Of a DNA stretch of 64,000 nucleotides, positions 54,873 to 63,773 are shown piece after piece. The DNA is from an uncultured Halieaceae bacterium (GTDB taxonomy: Bacteria; Pseudomonadota; Gammaproteobacteria; Pseudomonadales; Halieaceae), in NCBI GenBank assembly GCA_938074045.1, contig CALJGI010000022.1, forward strand, positions 20,443 to 84,442, in the 5' to 3' direction. The number at the start of each line of letters is the position of its first letter. Positions within the stretch are counted from its first letter, which is position 1. The position numbers were made by a program, and so were the translations under genes. The notes beneath the pieces were generated by a model that saw nothing but the letters and a program-made list of their open reading frames with translations, did no database searches and was not told the origin of the DNA.

Positions 54873-56906
54873 ATGCGCCATTTTGCTGCCTTCTTGTGTC
54901 GATGTTGTTTCGCTGCGTTTCTGCTGGCCCAGGGTCTGTTTAGTTCGGCACATGCGACGCCATTTGAACGCACGGAAGAAAGGGAGCCCTGCGCGGATTT
55001 CGACGTGCACAAGCAGGCCTTTTTCGGGGATCTGCATGTACACACCAGCTATTCACACGACTCCTATGTATCCAATCAGCGCAATGATCCAGTGGCTGCG
55101 TACCGTTATGCCCAGGGGGCGACCATTGTTCTGCCGGACGCTTTCGGGGAGCAGGAAGTGCAGGCCAAACTGAGTAGGCCGCTGGATTTTACGGCGGTGA
55201 CCGATCACGGTGAATATCTGGGCCTGGTCGACATGTGCACGGGTGACCCCTGGCGGCTGGGCTACTGGTGGCCGCATTGCATCATGACCCGGTCCGACAA
55301 TATGTGGCTGCAGTTAATTGCTGCGAATCGATATGGTGCACTCGGCGGTTCCGGTGGTGATGGCCATAAGACATCCATCGCCTGCCAGTTGTCGGATTGT
55401 GACGCCAGCACCGATGACAGTTGGCGCCGTACTCAGGAGGCCGCGGAGATTCACTACGATCGCAGTGCGACCTGCAGCTTCTCTACCTTTGTCGGTTATG
55501 AATTCACCGATGCACCCCAGCGCAACAACATGCACCGCAACGTTATTTTCAGAAATGCCGAGGTAACCAATAGACCCATTACCACCTATGAAACGGGGTC
55601 CTACAATTTCCCCCAGCTGTGGTCATTGCTGCGTGAGGAGTGCATAGATGCCACTAACGGCTGTGATGTGATTTCAATACCGCATAATCCCAATTTATCC
55701 GGGGGCATGATGTTTCGAGACCCGGAGAGCAAGGATGAGGTTGAGGACCGGCTATTCTTCGAACCACTGGTGGAAATTATTCAACATAAAGCCAGTTCCG
55801 AATGTCGGTGCGACCGGCTCGCCGGAATTGGCCTGGCCACTGAAGACGAGCAGTGTGATTTTGAGCAGGTGACCGCTGACAACCTGAGTATGCTGGGCTC
55901 GGTCAATGGTGAGATGTTGACCGATGCAGCTCCGGCGGTACCGATCGAGCATTTTGCACAGCGGAATATGGTGAGAAACGTGCTCAAAGACGGATTGGGT
56001 ATGCAGTCTGCACAGGGTGTGAACCCATTCCAGTTTGGTTTTATCGGAAGTACAGACACCCACAGCGCGACGGCGGGTGGTGCGGAAGAGAATAATTTCG
56101 TGGGTCATCTCGGCTGGAGAGACTCTGGCTTTCGCGGCATTCAGGATCATTTTACCTCCAATCCTGGGGGCCTGGCGGTGGTGTGGGCGGAGGAGAATTC
56201 CCAGGATTCCCTGTTTAATGGCATGAAAAACCGAGAGGCCTACGCCACCAGTGGCACGCGACCCCAGGTGCGCCTTTTTGGTGGCGCCGGTCTGGAAGCG
56301 GATTTATGCGAATCTCCGGACATGATTGCCGCGGCGTACAAACAGGGCGTACCCATGGGAGGTGAGCTTGCGGGGTTAAATGGTGCGCCCCGTTTCCTGG
56401 CTAGCATTCACAAAGACCCCGGCACCCCGACGATGCCCGGGACAGATTTACAACGTGCGCAGATTATCAAAGGCTGGGTCGACGGCCAGGGGGCGACACA
56501 AGAGAAGGTCTACGATGTTGCGGGTGATGCTGATAATGGTGCTTACGTGGATTCTTTAAGTTGCCAGACAACTGGCACGGGGGCTGCTCGCTTGTGTACC
56601 GTCTGGGAGGACCCGGATTTTGATTCCGCCCAGGCAGCGTTCTATTACCTCAGAGTGTTGGAAAACCCGACTTGTCGCTGGAGCACACTGCAATGCCAGG
56701 CCGCGGGGGTGAATCCTTTTGCCGATGACTGTGCGGCACAAGCGCAGGAGGCGAACAAATTGGCCATAAACAAGGGTGCAGAGGGTGATGTGTATGCCAA
56801 CTGCTGCACGAATCCCGCTGAAGAACCTTTTTACACACCGGTCATTCAGGAACGTGCCTGGACATCACCCATATGGTATCTACCACCGAGGCCTGACGGC
56901 GGCTAG
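54873..56906 (+). CDS. Secreted DUF3604 protein
   Basis: A 677-residue protein with a signal peptide cleaved near SAHA-TPF (residue 28). The DUF3604 family, related in pattern to PHP metal-dependent hydrolases, shows FFGDLHVHTSYSHDSYVSN, FTAVTDHGEYLG, ISIPHNPNLSGG and GFIGSTDTHSATAGG, all histidine/aspartate metal ligands. Many cysteines are spread through the protein, consistent with export. The start at 54873 is one base after the amidohydrolase stop; the same frame is open further upstream but that part is antisense-like filler. The end overlaps the PQQ enzyme gene by four bases on the other strand. No reaction is established. Confidence 0.85.
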   Translation: MRHFAAFLCRCCFAAFLLAQGLFSSAHATPFERTEEREPCADFDVHKQAFFGDLHVHTSYSHDSYVSNQRNDPVAAYRYAQGATIVLPDAFGEQEVQAKLSRPLDFTAVTDHGEYLGLVDMCTGDPWRLGYWWPHCIMTRSDNMWLQLIAANRYGALGGSGGDGHKTSIACQLSDCDASTDDSWRRTQEAAEIHYDRSATCSFSTFVGYEFTDAPQRNNMHRNVIFRNAEVTNRPITTYETGSYNFPQLWSLLREECIDATNGCDVISIPHNPNLSGGMMFRDPESKDEVEDRLFFEPLVEIIQHKASSECRCDRLAGIGLATEDEQCDFEQVTADNLSMLGSVNGEMLTDAAPAVPIEHFAQRNMVRNVLKDGLGMQSAQGVNPFQFGFIGSTDTHSATAGGAEENNFVGHLGWRDSGFRGIQDHFTSNPGGLAVVWAEENSQDSLFNGMKNREAYATSGTRPQVRLFGGAGLEADLCESPDMIAAAYKQGVPMGGELAGLNGAPRFLASIHKDPGTPTMPGTDLQRAQIIKGWVDGQGATQEKVYDVAGDADNGAYVDSLSCQTTGTGAARLCTVWEDPDFDSAQAAFYYLRVLENPTCRWSTLQCQAAGVNPFADDCAAQAQEANKLAINKGAEGDVYANCCTNPAEEPFYTPVIQERAWTSPIWYLPPRPDGG

Positions 56907-59062
56907 TCGGGGAGTGTGTAGGCCAGGTAGTAGCGACCCGGTGCGGTCCCCAGTTTACTGCCGCTGGCGTTTATGACCACATACTGTTTTCCTGCAGCTT
57001 GATAGACGGCGGGAGTGGCAAAGCCGCCCGTGGGTAGTGCCGTTTCCCAGAGAAGTTGGCCAGTGCTACTGTCAAAGGCGCGAAACTTGGCGTCCGGCGT
57101 GCTGGCGATAAAAACCAATCCACCAGCCGTGGCCACCGGGCCGCCATAGTTTTGTGTGCCAAGCCCGGACATGCCGCGCTCGATCGCCTGGGGATAATCG
57201 CCCAGGGGAATGCGCCAACGAATTGTGCCGCTGGACAAATCGATAGCGTTCAGCGTACCCCAGGGTGGTGCGCTGGCGGGCAGGTTATCCGGCGCCATAA
57301 AGTCAGGATAACCCGTGTTGGCATAACTGGTGTGGGAGGCGTTGTCAGGTATCACGCCCTCGGAACCCTCCGCTGTGTACAAATGCCACATAATGGCCAG
57401 CGTGCCCAGGTTGCCAATACGGGTATCGATGGCAGGCATGCGACCCCGTCCATGTTTGATGACGTCATACAGCTCCCAGGGCATAAGCCGTGAACCGACC
57501 CCGCGTAACGAGGGGGCGATGCCGCCACCGCGCCGATCGCCACCATGGCACTGACCACAGGCCATGTGGTAGACCATGGCCGCGCTCACGGCTTCACCCA
57601 TGGTCGTGCCACCAACCGGCAGCATTTGCACAACCGAGGCGATTTCGCTGGCGTTGATATACAGAAATCCCTGATCCTGGTCCCAGGCGCTGCCGCCCCA
57701 CTCAGCGCCGCCATCAAAGCCCGGTCTCAGGATGGAACCCTCTACACTTGGTAGATTGTAGATGCCCTGATGCTGGTGTTTTTCCAACCGAGCGCGCGCG
57801 TTCTCCAACACCTCGGGAGAGCGGCGCGCCAGTTGTTCTTGATTCAACCCCTGGGCCGCAAATGGGGGTGGCAGCACCGGGATGGGTTGTGTCTTGGCCG
57901 GATGCTCACCCGGCAGGGGCACGCCATAGACAGGCTCCTCGCGAATGGGAAATAGCGGCGTGCCGGTTTCTCTATCAAATACAAACAGGTGTCCGGATTT
58001 GGTGGCTTGAACGACTGCATCCACCGACTGTCCGTCCATTTCCAATGTGACCAGATTGGGCGGTGAGGGCAGGTCCCTATCCCAGAGATCGTGGCGTACG
58101 ACCTGGTAATGCCAGATACGTTCTCCCGTCGCCGCGTTGAGGGCAATAAGGCTATTCGCGAACAGGTTATCGCCAGCCCGGTCGGCCCCGTAGAAATCGA
58201 AGCTAGCGGACCCGGTGGGAATGTAAACAATGCCTCGATTCTCATCCAGTGCCATACCTGCCCAGGAGTTGGCGCCTCCCGCGGTGAGCAGGGCATTCTC
58301 GGACCAGGTGTCTGCGCCATATTCGCCTGCACGCGGGATGGTGTGAAAGCGCCAAACCAGTTTGCCCGAGGGAATATCATAGGCCCGGATATGCCCCGGT
58401 GCGGCGCCGCTGAACTCGTTGACGCGCATACCCTGAATCAGAAGGTCTCGATAAACGACACCGGGAGTTGTAGCCGCCAGGAAATCTGATTCAACTTCTT
58501 GATCTGACAGGTCAGCTCCCAGGTTAATGCGTCCCTGCTCGCCAAACCCGGGGATGAGCGTTCCGGTGCGGGCATCTATGGCATATATCCAGCTGCCCGA
58601 ACCAAACAATATACGTTCATCCTCGCCTTGCTCGCCGCTCCAATACACCAGTCCACGGCTGACTTGCTCTACGGTTTCGGGAGGAAGCCACTGCCATATT
58701 TCCTCTCCAGTGGCTGCATTGAGCGCGAACAACCGCTTACCGTGGGCAGACGTGCCATACAACACGCCCTTGACGATAAGTGGGTTGTGTTGTGACTCGC
58801 CCCATAGTGAGCTGTCCCCGGCGCTCGCATCGTATTGCCAGGCCAGCGTCAGCTTGCTGACATTGCTGCGATCAATGCTCTTCAGAGGGGAGTACTGCCT
58901 TGATTCGCGATCGCCGAGATAGGCTCGCCATTCGTGTTCTGCGCTGGCCGCACCTGCGCGGGCCTGCTCCAGTTTCTCACTCACCTCCGTCAGGTCTGTT
59001 CTGGTGCAGCCGGTAAACAGGAAAACCACTGACAATAATACCGCCGCGTATCTATAGATCAT
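56903..59062 (-). CDS. PQQ-dependent dehydrogenase lipoprotein with c-type heme domain
   Basis: Periplasmic quinoprotein, about 719 residues. The N-terminus from 59062 is a lipoprotein signal with lipobox LFTGC. The propeller begins EWRAYLGDRESRQYSPL, and blade motifs such as LFALNAATGEEIWQW and LIALNAATGERIWHYQ repeat. HDLWDRDLPSPPNL is a family hallmark. A single heme c motif CGQCH at about residues 500-504 marks an inserted cytochrome domain, after which the propeller resumes to its end. The product would oxidise an alcohol or sugar and pass electrons to the respiratory chain. No PQQ synthesis gene is in the window. The ATG at 59137 of the same frame is an alternative start. Confidence 0.88.
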   Translation of the reverse strand: MIYRYAAVLLSVVFLFTGCTRTDLTEVSEKLEQARAGAASAEHEWRAYLGDRESRQYSPLKSIDRSNVSKLTLAWQYDASAGDSSLWGESQHNPLIVKGVLYGTSAHGKRLFALNAATGEEIWQWLPPETVEQVSRGLVYWSGEQGEDERILFGSGSWIYAIDARTGTLIPGFGEQGRINLGADLSDQEVESDFLAATTPGVVYRDLLIQGMRVNEFSGAAPGHIRAYDIPSGKLVWRFHTIPRAGEYGADTWSENALLTAGGANSWAGMALDENRGIVYIPTGSASFDFYGADRAGDNLFANSLIALNAATGERIWHYQVVRHDLWDRDLPSPPNLVTLEMDGQSVDAVVQATKSGHLFVFDRETGTPLFPIREEPVYGVPLPGEHPAKTQPIPVLPPPFAAQGLNQEQLARRSPEVLENARARLEKHQHQGIYNLPSVEGSILRPGFDGGAEWGGSAWDQDQGFLYINASEIASVVQMLPVGGTTMGEAVSAAMVYHMACGQCHGGDRRGGGIAPSLRGVGSRLMPWELYDVIKHGRGRMPAIDTRIGNLGTLAIMWHLYTAEGSEGVIPDNASHTSYANTGYPDFMAPDNLPASAPPWGTLNAIDLSSGTIRWRIPLGDYPQAIERGMSGLGTQNYGGPVATAGGLVFIASTPDAKFRAFDSSTGQLLWETALPTGGFATPAVYQAAGKQYVVINASGSKLGTAPGRYYLAYTLPD

Positions 59063-59198
59063 CAGACAAGGGTAGGGGATTGCGCTCCTCGATGTTGTAG
59101 TGAGGATCATGTGGTTTGCCGAAAGTGTGAAGAACATGCTGAATTGTAGAGTGAATACTCGGCGTTAGCGATACCCCTAGTACCGTCTCAGACCTCAA

Positions 59199-59227
59199 TT
59201 GCATGTAAGACGAGGTACTGTTATAAA
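59199..59227 (+). promoter_or_regulatory. Predicted promoter of the interrupted lipoprotein gene
   Basis: TTGCAT at 59199-59204 and TATAAA at 59222-59227 are spaced by 17 bases, 54 bases before the ATG at 59281. AAGGA lies upstream of that ATG. Confidence 0.5.
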
Positions 59228-59442
59228 CTGACAATATGTTTTTCCAGCTACCCTCCCTTCCTCGATAAGGACATTGAGCCATGCGCTACCTGACCCCTCT
59301 GTTACTGATGTTTATCCTGCAGGCCTGCAAGCATCCATTGGGCATTGTTGGGGATGGAGACATTGTCGATCTCAATGGCGGGCCCTATGGCTGCACTCTG
59401 GAGTAATTCCAGTCCGGGGACGCTGCCTGCGCCGAAAACACA

Positions 59443-61140
59443 GTGACCGGTACCGATTATCTGGTGAATTATTCGGCTGTGCCCCGAGAGGGTTGGGAAT
59501 TTGTGCGCTGGGATGGTCCCTGTGGGCACTTGTCTGAAGGGCAGAACTGCCGCTTTGATGTACCCGGCCTGTGGGTGCAGTACTGGGATGATAATTTTTC
59601 TGCGGTAGCCATTCCAGCGACGATTGCGGTGTTTGAAGAGATTGATACCGATGACGATGGGGTGCCGGACAGCAGCGACGCCTTCCCCGAAGATCCTGCG
59701 GAAACCGCTGACGCTGATGGTGATGGAGTAGGGGACAACGGCGACGCTTTCCCCGACGACGCGACTGAGTCCAGTGATAGCGATGAGGACGGCGTTGGGG
59801 ATAATGCAGATGCCTTTCCGAATGATGCTAGTGAGAGTGTAGACAGCGATGGCGACGGCGTTGGGGATAACGGTGATGCTTTCCCTGAGGATTCCTCCGA
59901 AACTGCCGATAGCGACGGTGACGGAACGGGTGATAATGCTGATGCATTTCCCAATGACAGTACAGAGACGATTGACAGCGATGGGGATGGGGTAGGCGAT
60001 AACAGCGATGCCTTCCCCAATGACGCCGGCGAGACTGGTGATTCTGATGGCGACGGCGTGGGCGACGCCAGCGATGCCTTCCCGGATGATCCTGCGGAGA
60101 GTGCCGATGCTGATATGGATGGTGTGGGGGACAACGCCGATGCCTTCCCGAATGATGCCAATGAGAGCTTAGACAGCGATGGCGACGGGGTTGGCGATAA
60201 CGGCGATGCCTTTCCGTTGGATGCAACGGAGGCCACCGATAGTGATGGCGATGGTACCGGCGACAACAGCGATGCCTTTCCAGAAGATGAAACCGAGAGC
60301 AGCGACAGTGACGGCGATGGCGTAGGTGACAATGCCGATGCACTTCCCAATGACGCCACCGAAACCCAGGATTCCGATGGAGATGGTGTAGGTGACAACG
60401 CCGACGCCTTCCCAATGGATGAGACCGAAACTGCTGATAGCGACGGTGATGGTGTTGGTGATAATGCTGATCCAACACCCAACGGGGATGGGGACAGCAG
60501 CGCTATGGCTTGCTTTAACGCTGAACTGGGATCACCTGGCACGATGGTCTCGATGAGCTACCACAGTGAAAGCCCCGATGGCGAAGTACCTTTTAGTTAT
60601 GATGAAATCATTATTGGGGGTGAAACCTACAATGGCATGACGGTCAATCGCGCCAGTACCGACACGGTAACTACCGGAATCGCAGCGTCGACTTCTCACA
60701 CCGACCGATACTTCGTGCTGGGTTCTGACCCGGGTTCTGTGATTGTCTATGGCTTGACCGTAGAGGTTGCGGCCCAGGGAGTGATGACCAATCAGGCAAC
60801 TGAGTTTGTTCCGTTCCTGCAGGAATCATTTGATCTGGAGGAGGGTGAGAGTCACACCTTTAACTGGACCAACGAGAATACAACTATCGTGTTGGGATTT
60901 GAATTGACCACGTCTCAGGCGATCACCCGTACCACAACCTATATCGGCAGAGAAAGCGTTACCGTGCCCGCGGGAACCTTTGACACCTGTCGTATGGAGG
61001 AGACGGGGACCCTGGATGGGGTTGGCTCAGAGGCGACCACCAACTGGTGGGCGGTGGGCAGCGGTGTGCTGGTCAAGAGTACATCCGATGGAACGGTGAC
61101 CGAGCTGTTATCGGGCGTGGTGAATGGAACAGCCCTGTAG
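59443..61140 (+). CDS. Remaining open frame: thrombospondin type 3 repeat protein
   Basis: The part of the interrupted gene that remains open, 565 residues from a GTG at 59443 that has no convincing ribosome-binding site and lacks a signal peptide. It contains a short N-terminal domain (VNYSAVPREGWEFVRWDGPC), 13 calcium-binding repeats, and a C-terminal domain of about 210 residues with ESVTVPAGTFDTCRMEETGT near its end. Without the leader it could not be exported normally, so this frame is probably not expressed as such. Confidence 0.6.
   Translation: MTGTDYLVNYSAVPREGWEFVRWDGPCGHLSEGQNCRFDVPGLWVQYWDDNFSAVAIPATIAVFEEIDTDDDGVPDSSDAFPEDPAETADADGDGVGDNGDAFPDDATESSDSDEDGVGDNADAFPNDASESVDSDGDGVGDNGDAFPEDSSETADSDGDGTGDNADAFPNDSTETIDSDGDGVGDNSDAFPNDAGETGDSDGDGVGDASDAFPDDPAESADADMDGVGDNADAFPNDANESLDSDGDGVGDNGDAFPLDATEATDSDGDGTGDNSDAFPEDETESSDSDGDGVGDNADALPNDATETQDSDGDGVGDNADAFPMDETETADSDGDGVGDNADPTPNGDGDSSAMACFNAELGSPGTMVSMSYHSESPDGEVPFSYDEIIIGGETYNGMTVNRASTDTVTTGIAASTSHTDRYFVLGSDPGSVIVYGLTVEVAAQGVMTNQATEFVPFLQESFDLEEGESHTFNWTNENTTIVLGFELTTSQAITRTTTYIGRESVTVPAGTFDTCRMEETGTLDGVGSEATTNWWAVGSGVLVKSTSDGTVTELLSGVVNGTAL
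59644..60490 (+). repeat. Thirteen tandem calcium-binding (TSP3) repeats
   Basis: About 63 bases per unit, each encoding a variant of DSDGDGVGDNADAFPNDATE. All units keep the D-x-D-x-D-G spacing of thrombospondin type 3 calcium loops; the units vary mainly at the position after DN and at the last four residues. Codon use differs between copies, so this is not a recent expansion. Confidence 0.9.
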
Positions 61141-61145
61141 GGCTG
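61130..61145. terminator. Small hairpin over the lipoprotein stop codon
   Basis: CAGCCC and GGGCTG with loop TGTA span the stop codon in the 12-base gap region between convergent genes. There is no T-run, so any role in termination is weak. Confidence 0.3.
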
Positions 61146-61152
61146 CTCCCCT

Positions 61153-62871
61153 CTAAATATAGCCTGCGGCGAGCTGCTTCGCCGCATAGTCACAGGCGCG
61201 AGCCGTGAAGGCCATATAGGTCAATGACGGATTCACACAGGATGCCGACGTCATAAAAGAGCCGTCTGTGACAAACAGATTGGGTATGTCGTGGGCTTGA
61301 TTGTGTGCGTTCAGTACGGATTCGGAGGGGTCGGCGCCCATGCGTGCCGTGCCCATCTCGTGAATGCCCTCGCCGGGCGTGGACATGATCACCGGCGATG
61401 GAATACTCAGAACAGCGCCAGCAGCCTTGAGCAAACGATCCGCCTGTTTCGCCGCATCTGCGCGCAGTTTATGTTCGTTGTCACCCCACTCAAAATCGAA
61501 CGCCACCTGTGGAATGCCAAAGCGGTCAACTTTGCGTTGACTGAGGTACATGCGGTTTGACTCCTGCGGCAGGCATTCGGTAAAGCCCGCCAGGGCAAAT
61601 GCCCAGGGTCCGGGTTTGCGCAGCGAGTTTTTCAAATCAGCGCCAAACCCCTTTACCTTGTAGTTCATACTCCAGTCGGCTCTTATGGTGGCGGTTTGAT
61701 ACCCGTAGCCGCGCACGAAATCAGCGTCTTCATCCTGGCCGCCGACGTTGCGAAACCGGGGTACGTACAGACCGGTAGGGCGATGGCCGCGATAGTAACT
61801 GTCCATATTATCGAGAAAAATCCCGGCGCCGCTGAGCCCCAGGGTGTGATCCATCATGTAGTGCCCTAGCACGCCGCTGGAGTTGGCGAGGCCGTTGGGG
61901 AAGGCATCGCTGGTTGAGTTCATCAGAATCTGGGTGCTGGCGACGGTGGAGGCGCAGAGAAACACCAGTTTTGAAGAGAAACTCACCCGCTGTTTGGTAT
62001 TGGTATCTATGGTGTGTACCTGCGATATCTTACCGCTGCTGTCATCGTATTCCAGTCGCTCAACCAGCTTGTCCGGCAACAGCGTCAGATTACCCGTGGC
62101 GCGGGCGGCGGGAAGCGTCGAACTCTGGGAGCTGAAGTAGCTTCCGGTAGAACACCCCCTTGGGCAGGGGCCGCAATAATGGCAGGCGCCGCGACCGGGA
62201 AGATCCTCGGTCAGGATGGCCACTCGCGCATTGGTCAGGGTGACGTCCGGCGCTTTCTTTTTCAGGCGGGACTCGATGGTTTTTTCAACGGCAAACCAGG
62301 GCATAGGTTCCTGCATCTCGCTGTCCGGCAATTGCGGCAGGTTTTCCCGGCGGCCACTGATGCCGGCGAATTTTTCAACATAGCTATACCAGGGAGCAAT
62401 CTCGTCGTACTTTATCGGCCAGGGAATGCCGTGCCCGTCTTTTTCGTTGGCGAGAAAATCTTCTTCACTGAAGCGGTATGCCTGACGTCCCCAGAGCAGC
62501 GAGCGGCCTCCGACTACATCAGCCCGCGCCCACAGAAAAGGTTTGCCTTCGTCCTCGGCATAGGGGTTTTGTTTGTCGTTGTTCCAGAAGTGTCGAGTTG
62601 CTTCGTTAAAGGAATGAAATACCCGGCTCTGCACACCGTATTCGTCCTGGTACAGTTCTCTGGGCTTCATGCCCTGATAGGGGAGTTTCCAATTGGGGGC
62701 ATGTTCGCCCAGGTATCCCGAGCCGTGTTGCACGTCTCTGCCCCGTTCCAGGACAAGAACTTTCAGCCCTTTCTCGGCCAGCTCCTTGGCCGCCCAGCCG
62801 CCGGAAATACCGGAGCCGACCACGATGGCGTCGAAATCATAGTGCTTCGTATTGAGCACGTCTGCTGACAT
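61153..62871 (-). CDS. GMC family oxidoreductase
   Basis: FAD-dependent alcohol/sugar dehydrogenase, about 572 residues. The FAD motif GSGISGGWAAKEL is near the N-terminus, GIHEMGTARMG and the terminal CVNPSLTYMAFTARAC hold the flavin and active-site regions. A cysteine cluster CHYCGPCPRGC (C-x2-C-x2-C-x3-C) suggests an iron-sulfur centre, as in some membrane-associated sugar dehydrogenases. The ATG at 62871 is preferred since GGAG precedes it by six to seven bases; the ATG at 62883 directly abuts the previous stop. It is the last gene of a four-gene set. It acts in the periplasm only if co-exported with the Tat-signal subunit. Confidence 0.9.
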   Translation of the reverse strand: MSADVLNTKHYDFDAIVVGSGISGGWAAKELAEKGLKVLVLERGRDVQHGSGYLGEHAPNWKLPYQGMKPRELYQDEYGVQSRVFHSFNEATRHFWNNDKQNPYAEDEGKPFLWARADVVGGRSLLWGRQAYRFSEEDFLANEKDGHGIPWPIKYDEIAPWYSYVEKFAGISGRRENLPQLPDSEMQEPMPWFAVEKTIESRLKKKAPDVTLTNARVAILTEDLPGRGACHYCGPCPRGCSTGSYFSSQSSTLPAARATGNLTLLPDKLVERLEYDDSSGKISQVHTIDTNTKQRVSFSSKLVFLCASTVASTQILMNSTSDAFPNGLANSSGVLGHYMMDHTLGLSGAGIFLDNMDSYYRGHRPTGLYVPRFRNVGGQDEDADFVRGYGYQTATIRADWSMNYKVKGFGADLKNSLRKPGPWAFALAGFTECLPQESNRMYLSQRKVDRFGIPQVAFDFEWGDNEHKLRADAAKQADRLLKAAGAVLSIPSPVIMSTPGEGIHEMGTARMGADPSESVLNAHNQAHDIPNLFVTDGSFMTSASCVNPSLTYMAFTARACDYAAKQLAAGYI

Positions 62872-62883
62872 CACTTTCTCCAT

Positions 62884-63501
62884 TTACAGATAGCTGGCCC
62901 AGGTACTTTCGTCGGGATCGATTGGAAGCTCGCCATCGAACTGCATGGGCATGCCATCGAAACGGAGCACCTGGGTTGCACCAACTTCAGATGTGAAAAA
63001 GCCCCAGATAACGAGTTCTTTCAAATGGCAGACAAAGGGAGCGTCGCTCTGATACTCACCGAACAATTCGCCAAAGCCGTACCAGGATGAATCGGATGCT
63101 TCATTCTCCAGAGATTCCATAATGTCCAGCTGAACCTGCTGCGATAACTCGTTAAACGGGCTGCCGTGCTCCCTGGGTATTCTAGTTTCAATATCCTTCA
63201 GTCCGGCATCAAATATGGCGCGCTCTTCATCATTGAACCAGTCGGACACCATCAGCTCAACGAAATTTGGAACGCCCGCGTCGATGGCCCCAGGGGTGTC
63301 CGTGCGCGGCAGGATAGTCTCAGCCATGGCGGCGATAATTTTTCGCTGCCCGGTCGTGAAGTAGTCCGCTTCGCCCTTGTTGTAGTTGGGCATGGTGCTG
63401 AGAAACTGCTCCTGCTGGGGGTTCAGGGTGAATCCAAGCTGCGAGGCGCTTACACCACTGATGGCCAGGGCAGCACACTGAATAAATTGTCTACGGTCCA
63501 T
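62884..63501 (-). CDS. Gluconate 2-dehydrogenase subunit 3 family protein
   Basis: Small partner subunit of GMC dehydrogenases (205 residues). The N-terminus MDRRQFIQCAALAISGVSAS carries a twin-arginine-like signal, fitting export of a folded complex with the GMC subunit. Family signatures are KIIAAMAETILPRTDTPGA and VPNFVELMVSDWF, then FGELFGEYQSDAPF near the end. The start at 63501 is set by TAAGGG eight bases upstream; a longer frame has no such site. The stop abuts the GMC gene, implying equal expression. Confidence 0.9.
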   Translation of the reverse strand: MDRRQFIQCAALAISGVSASQLGFTLNPQQEQFLSTMPNYNKGEADYFTTGQRKIIAAMAETILPRTDTPGAIDAGVPNFVELMVSDWFNDEERAIFDAGLKDIETRIPREHGSPFNELSQQVQLDIMESLENEASDSSWYGFGELFGEYQSDAPFVCHLKELVIWGFFTSEVGATQVLRFDGMPMQFDGELPIDPDESTWASYL

Positions 63502-63512
63502 TTTGATAGCCC

Positions 63513-63773
63513 TTAGCGGTTTCGGAGACGCTTGATCAACGGTGGGGTCAATGCCACCAGCATGAAAACACCCACACAGGCGTGCAGCTGATATTGCCAC
63601 GTGCCGAAGTAGTAGCCGGCACCCTTAAACAGTGTATAGCCCCAGTACACGGGATCAAAAGTAGTCAGGTGGTACAGCTCATAGAACATAACGCCCGTGG
63701 GTTCCAGGCCTGCGTACAGGTACAGACCCAGGACGGCGGCAACTATCCATCTGACTGGAAGCTTAGCCGCCAT
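63513..63773 (-). CDS. Small membrane protein, hypothetical
   Basis: An 86-residue protein with two or three membrane helices, VRWIVAAVLGLYLYAGLEPT near the N-terminus and HACVGVFMLVALTPPLI near the C-terminus. Between them is an aromatic segment with FDPVYWGYTLFKGAGYYFG. It overlaps the preceding transporter gene by 11 bases and lies 11 bases before the subunit 3 gene, so it belongs to the same operon. I do not recognise the family; a membrane anchor for the dehydrogenase is an idea only. Confidence 0.65.
   Translation of the reverse strand: MAAKLPVRWIVAAVLGLYLYAGLEPTGVMFYELYHLTTFDPVYWGYTLFKGAGYYFGTWQYQLHACVGVFMLVALTPPLIKRLRNR

Larger units (their letters stand above)
59281..61140 (+). pseudogene. 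Lipoprotein gene with TSP3 repeats, interrupted by an in-frame TAA
   Basis: From the ATG at 59281 the frame gives a lipoprotein signal (MRYLTPLLLMFILQAC, Cys16) and then KHPLGIVGDGDIVDLNGG up to CTLE. A TAA at 59404-59406 interrupts it, and the very same frame continues FQSGDAACAENTVTG without any insertion or deletion through to 61140. Related marine proteins have Glu or Gln at this place, as I remember the family, so one base change could account for it. Restored length is 619 residues. It may be a true nonsense mutation, a read-through case, or a sequence error. The promoter and ribosome-binding site upstream look intact. Confidence 0.7.

Noticed and set aside
59469..60542. Long minus-strand frame (357 residues) rich in Ser, Pro, Leu and Ala across the repeats
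   Set aside because: It is the complement of the GAT/GAC-rich calcium repeats, which rarely give stops on the other strand; it has no ribosome-binding site and no domain.
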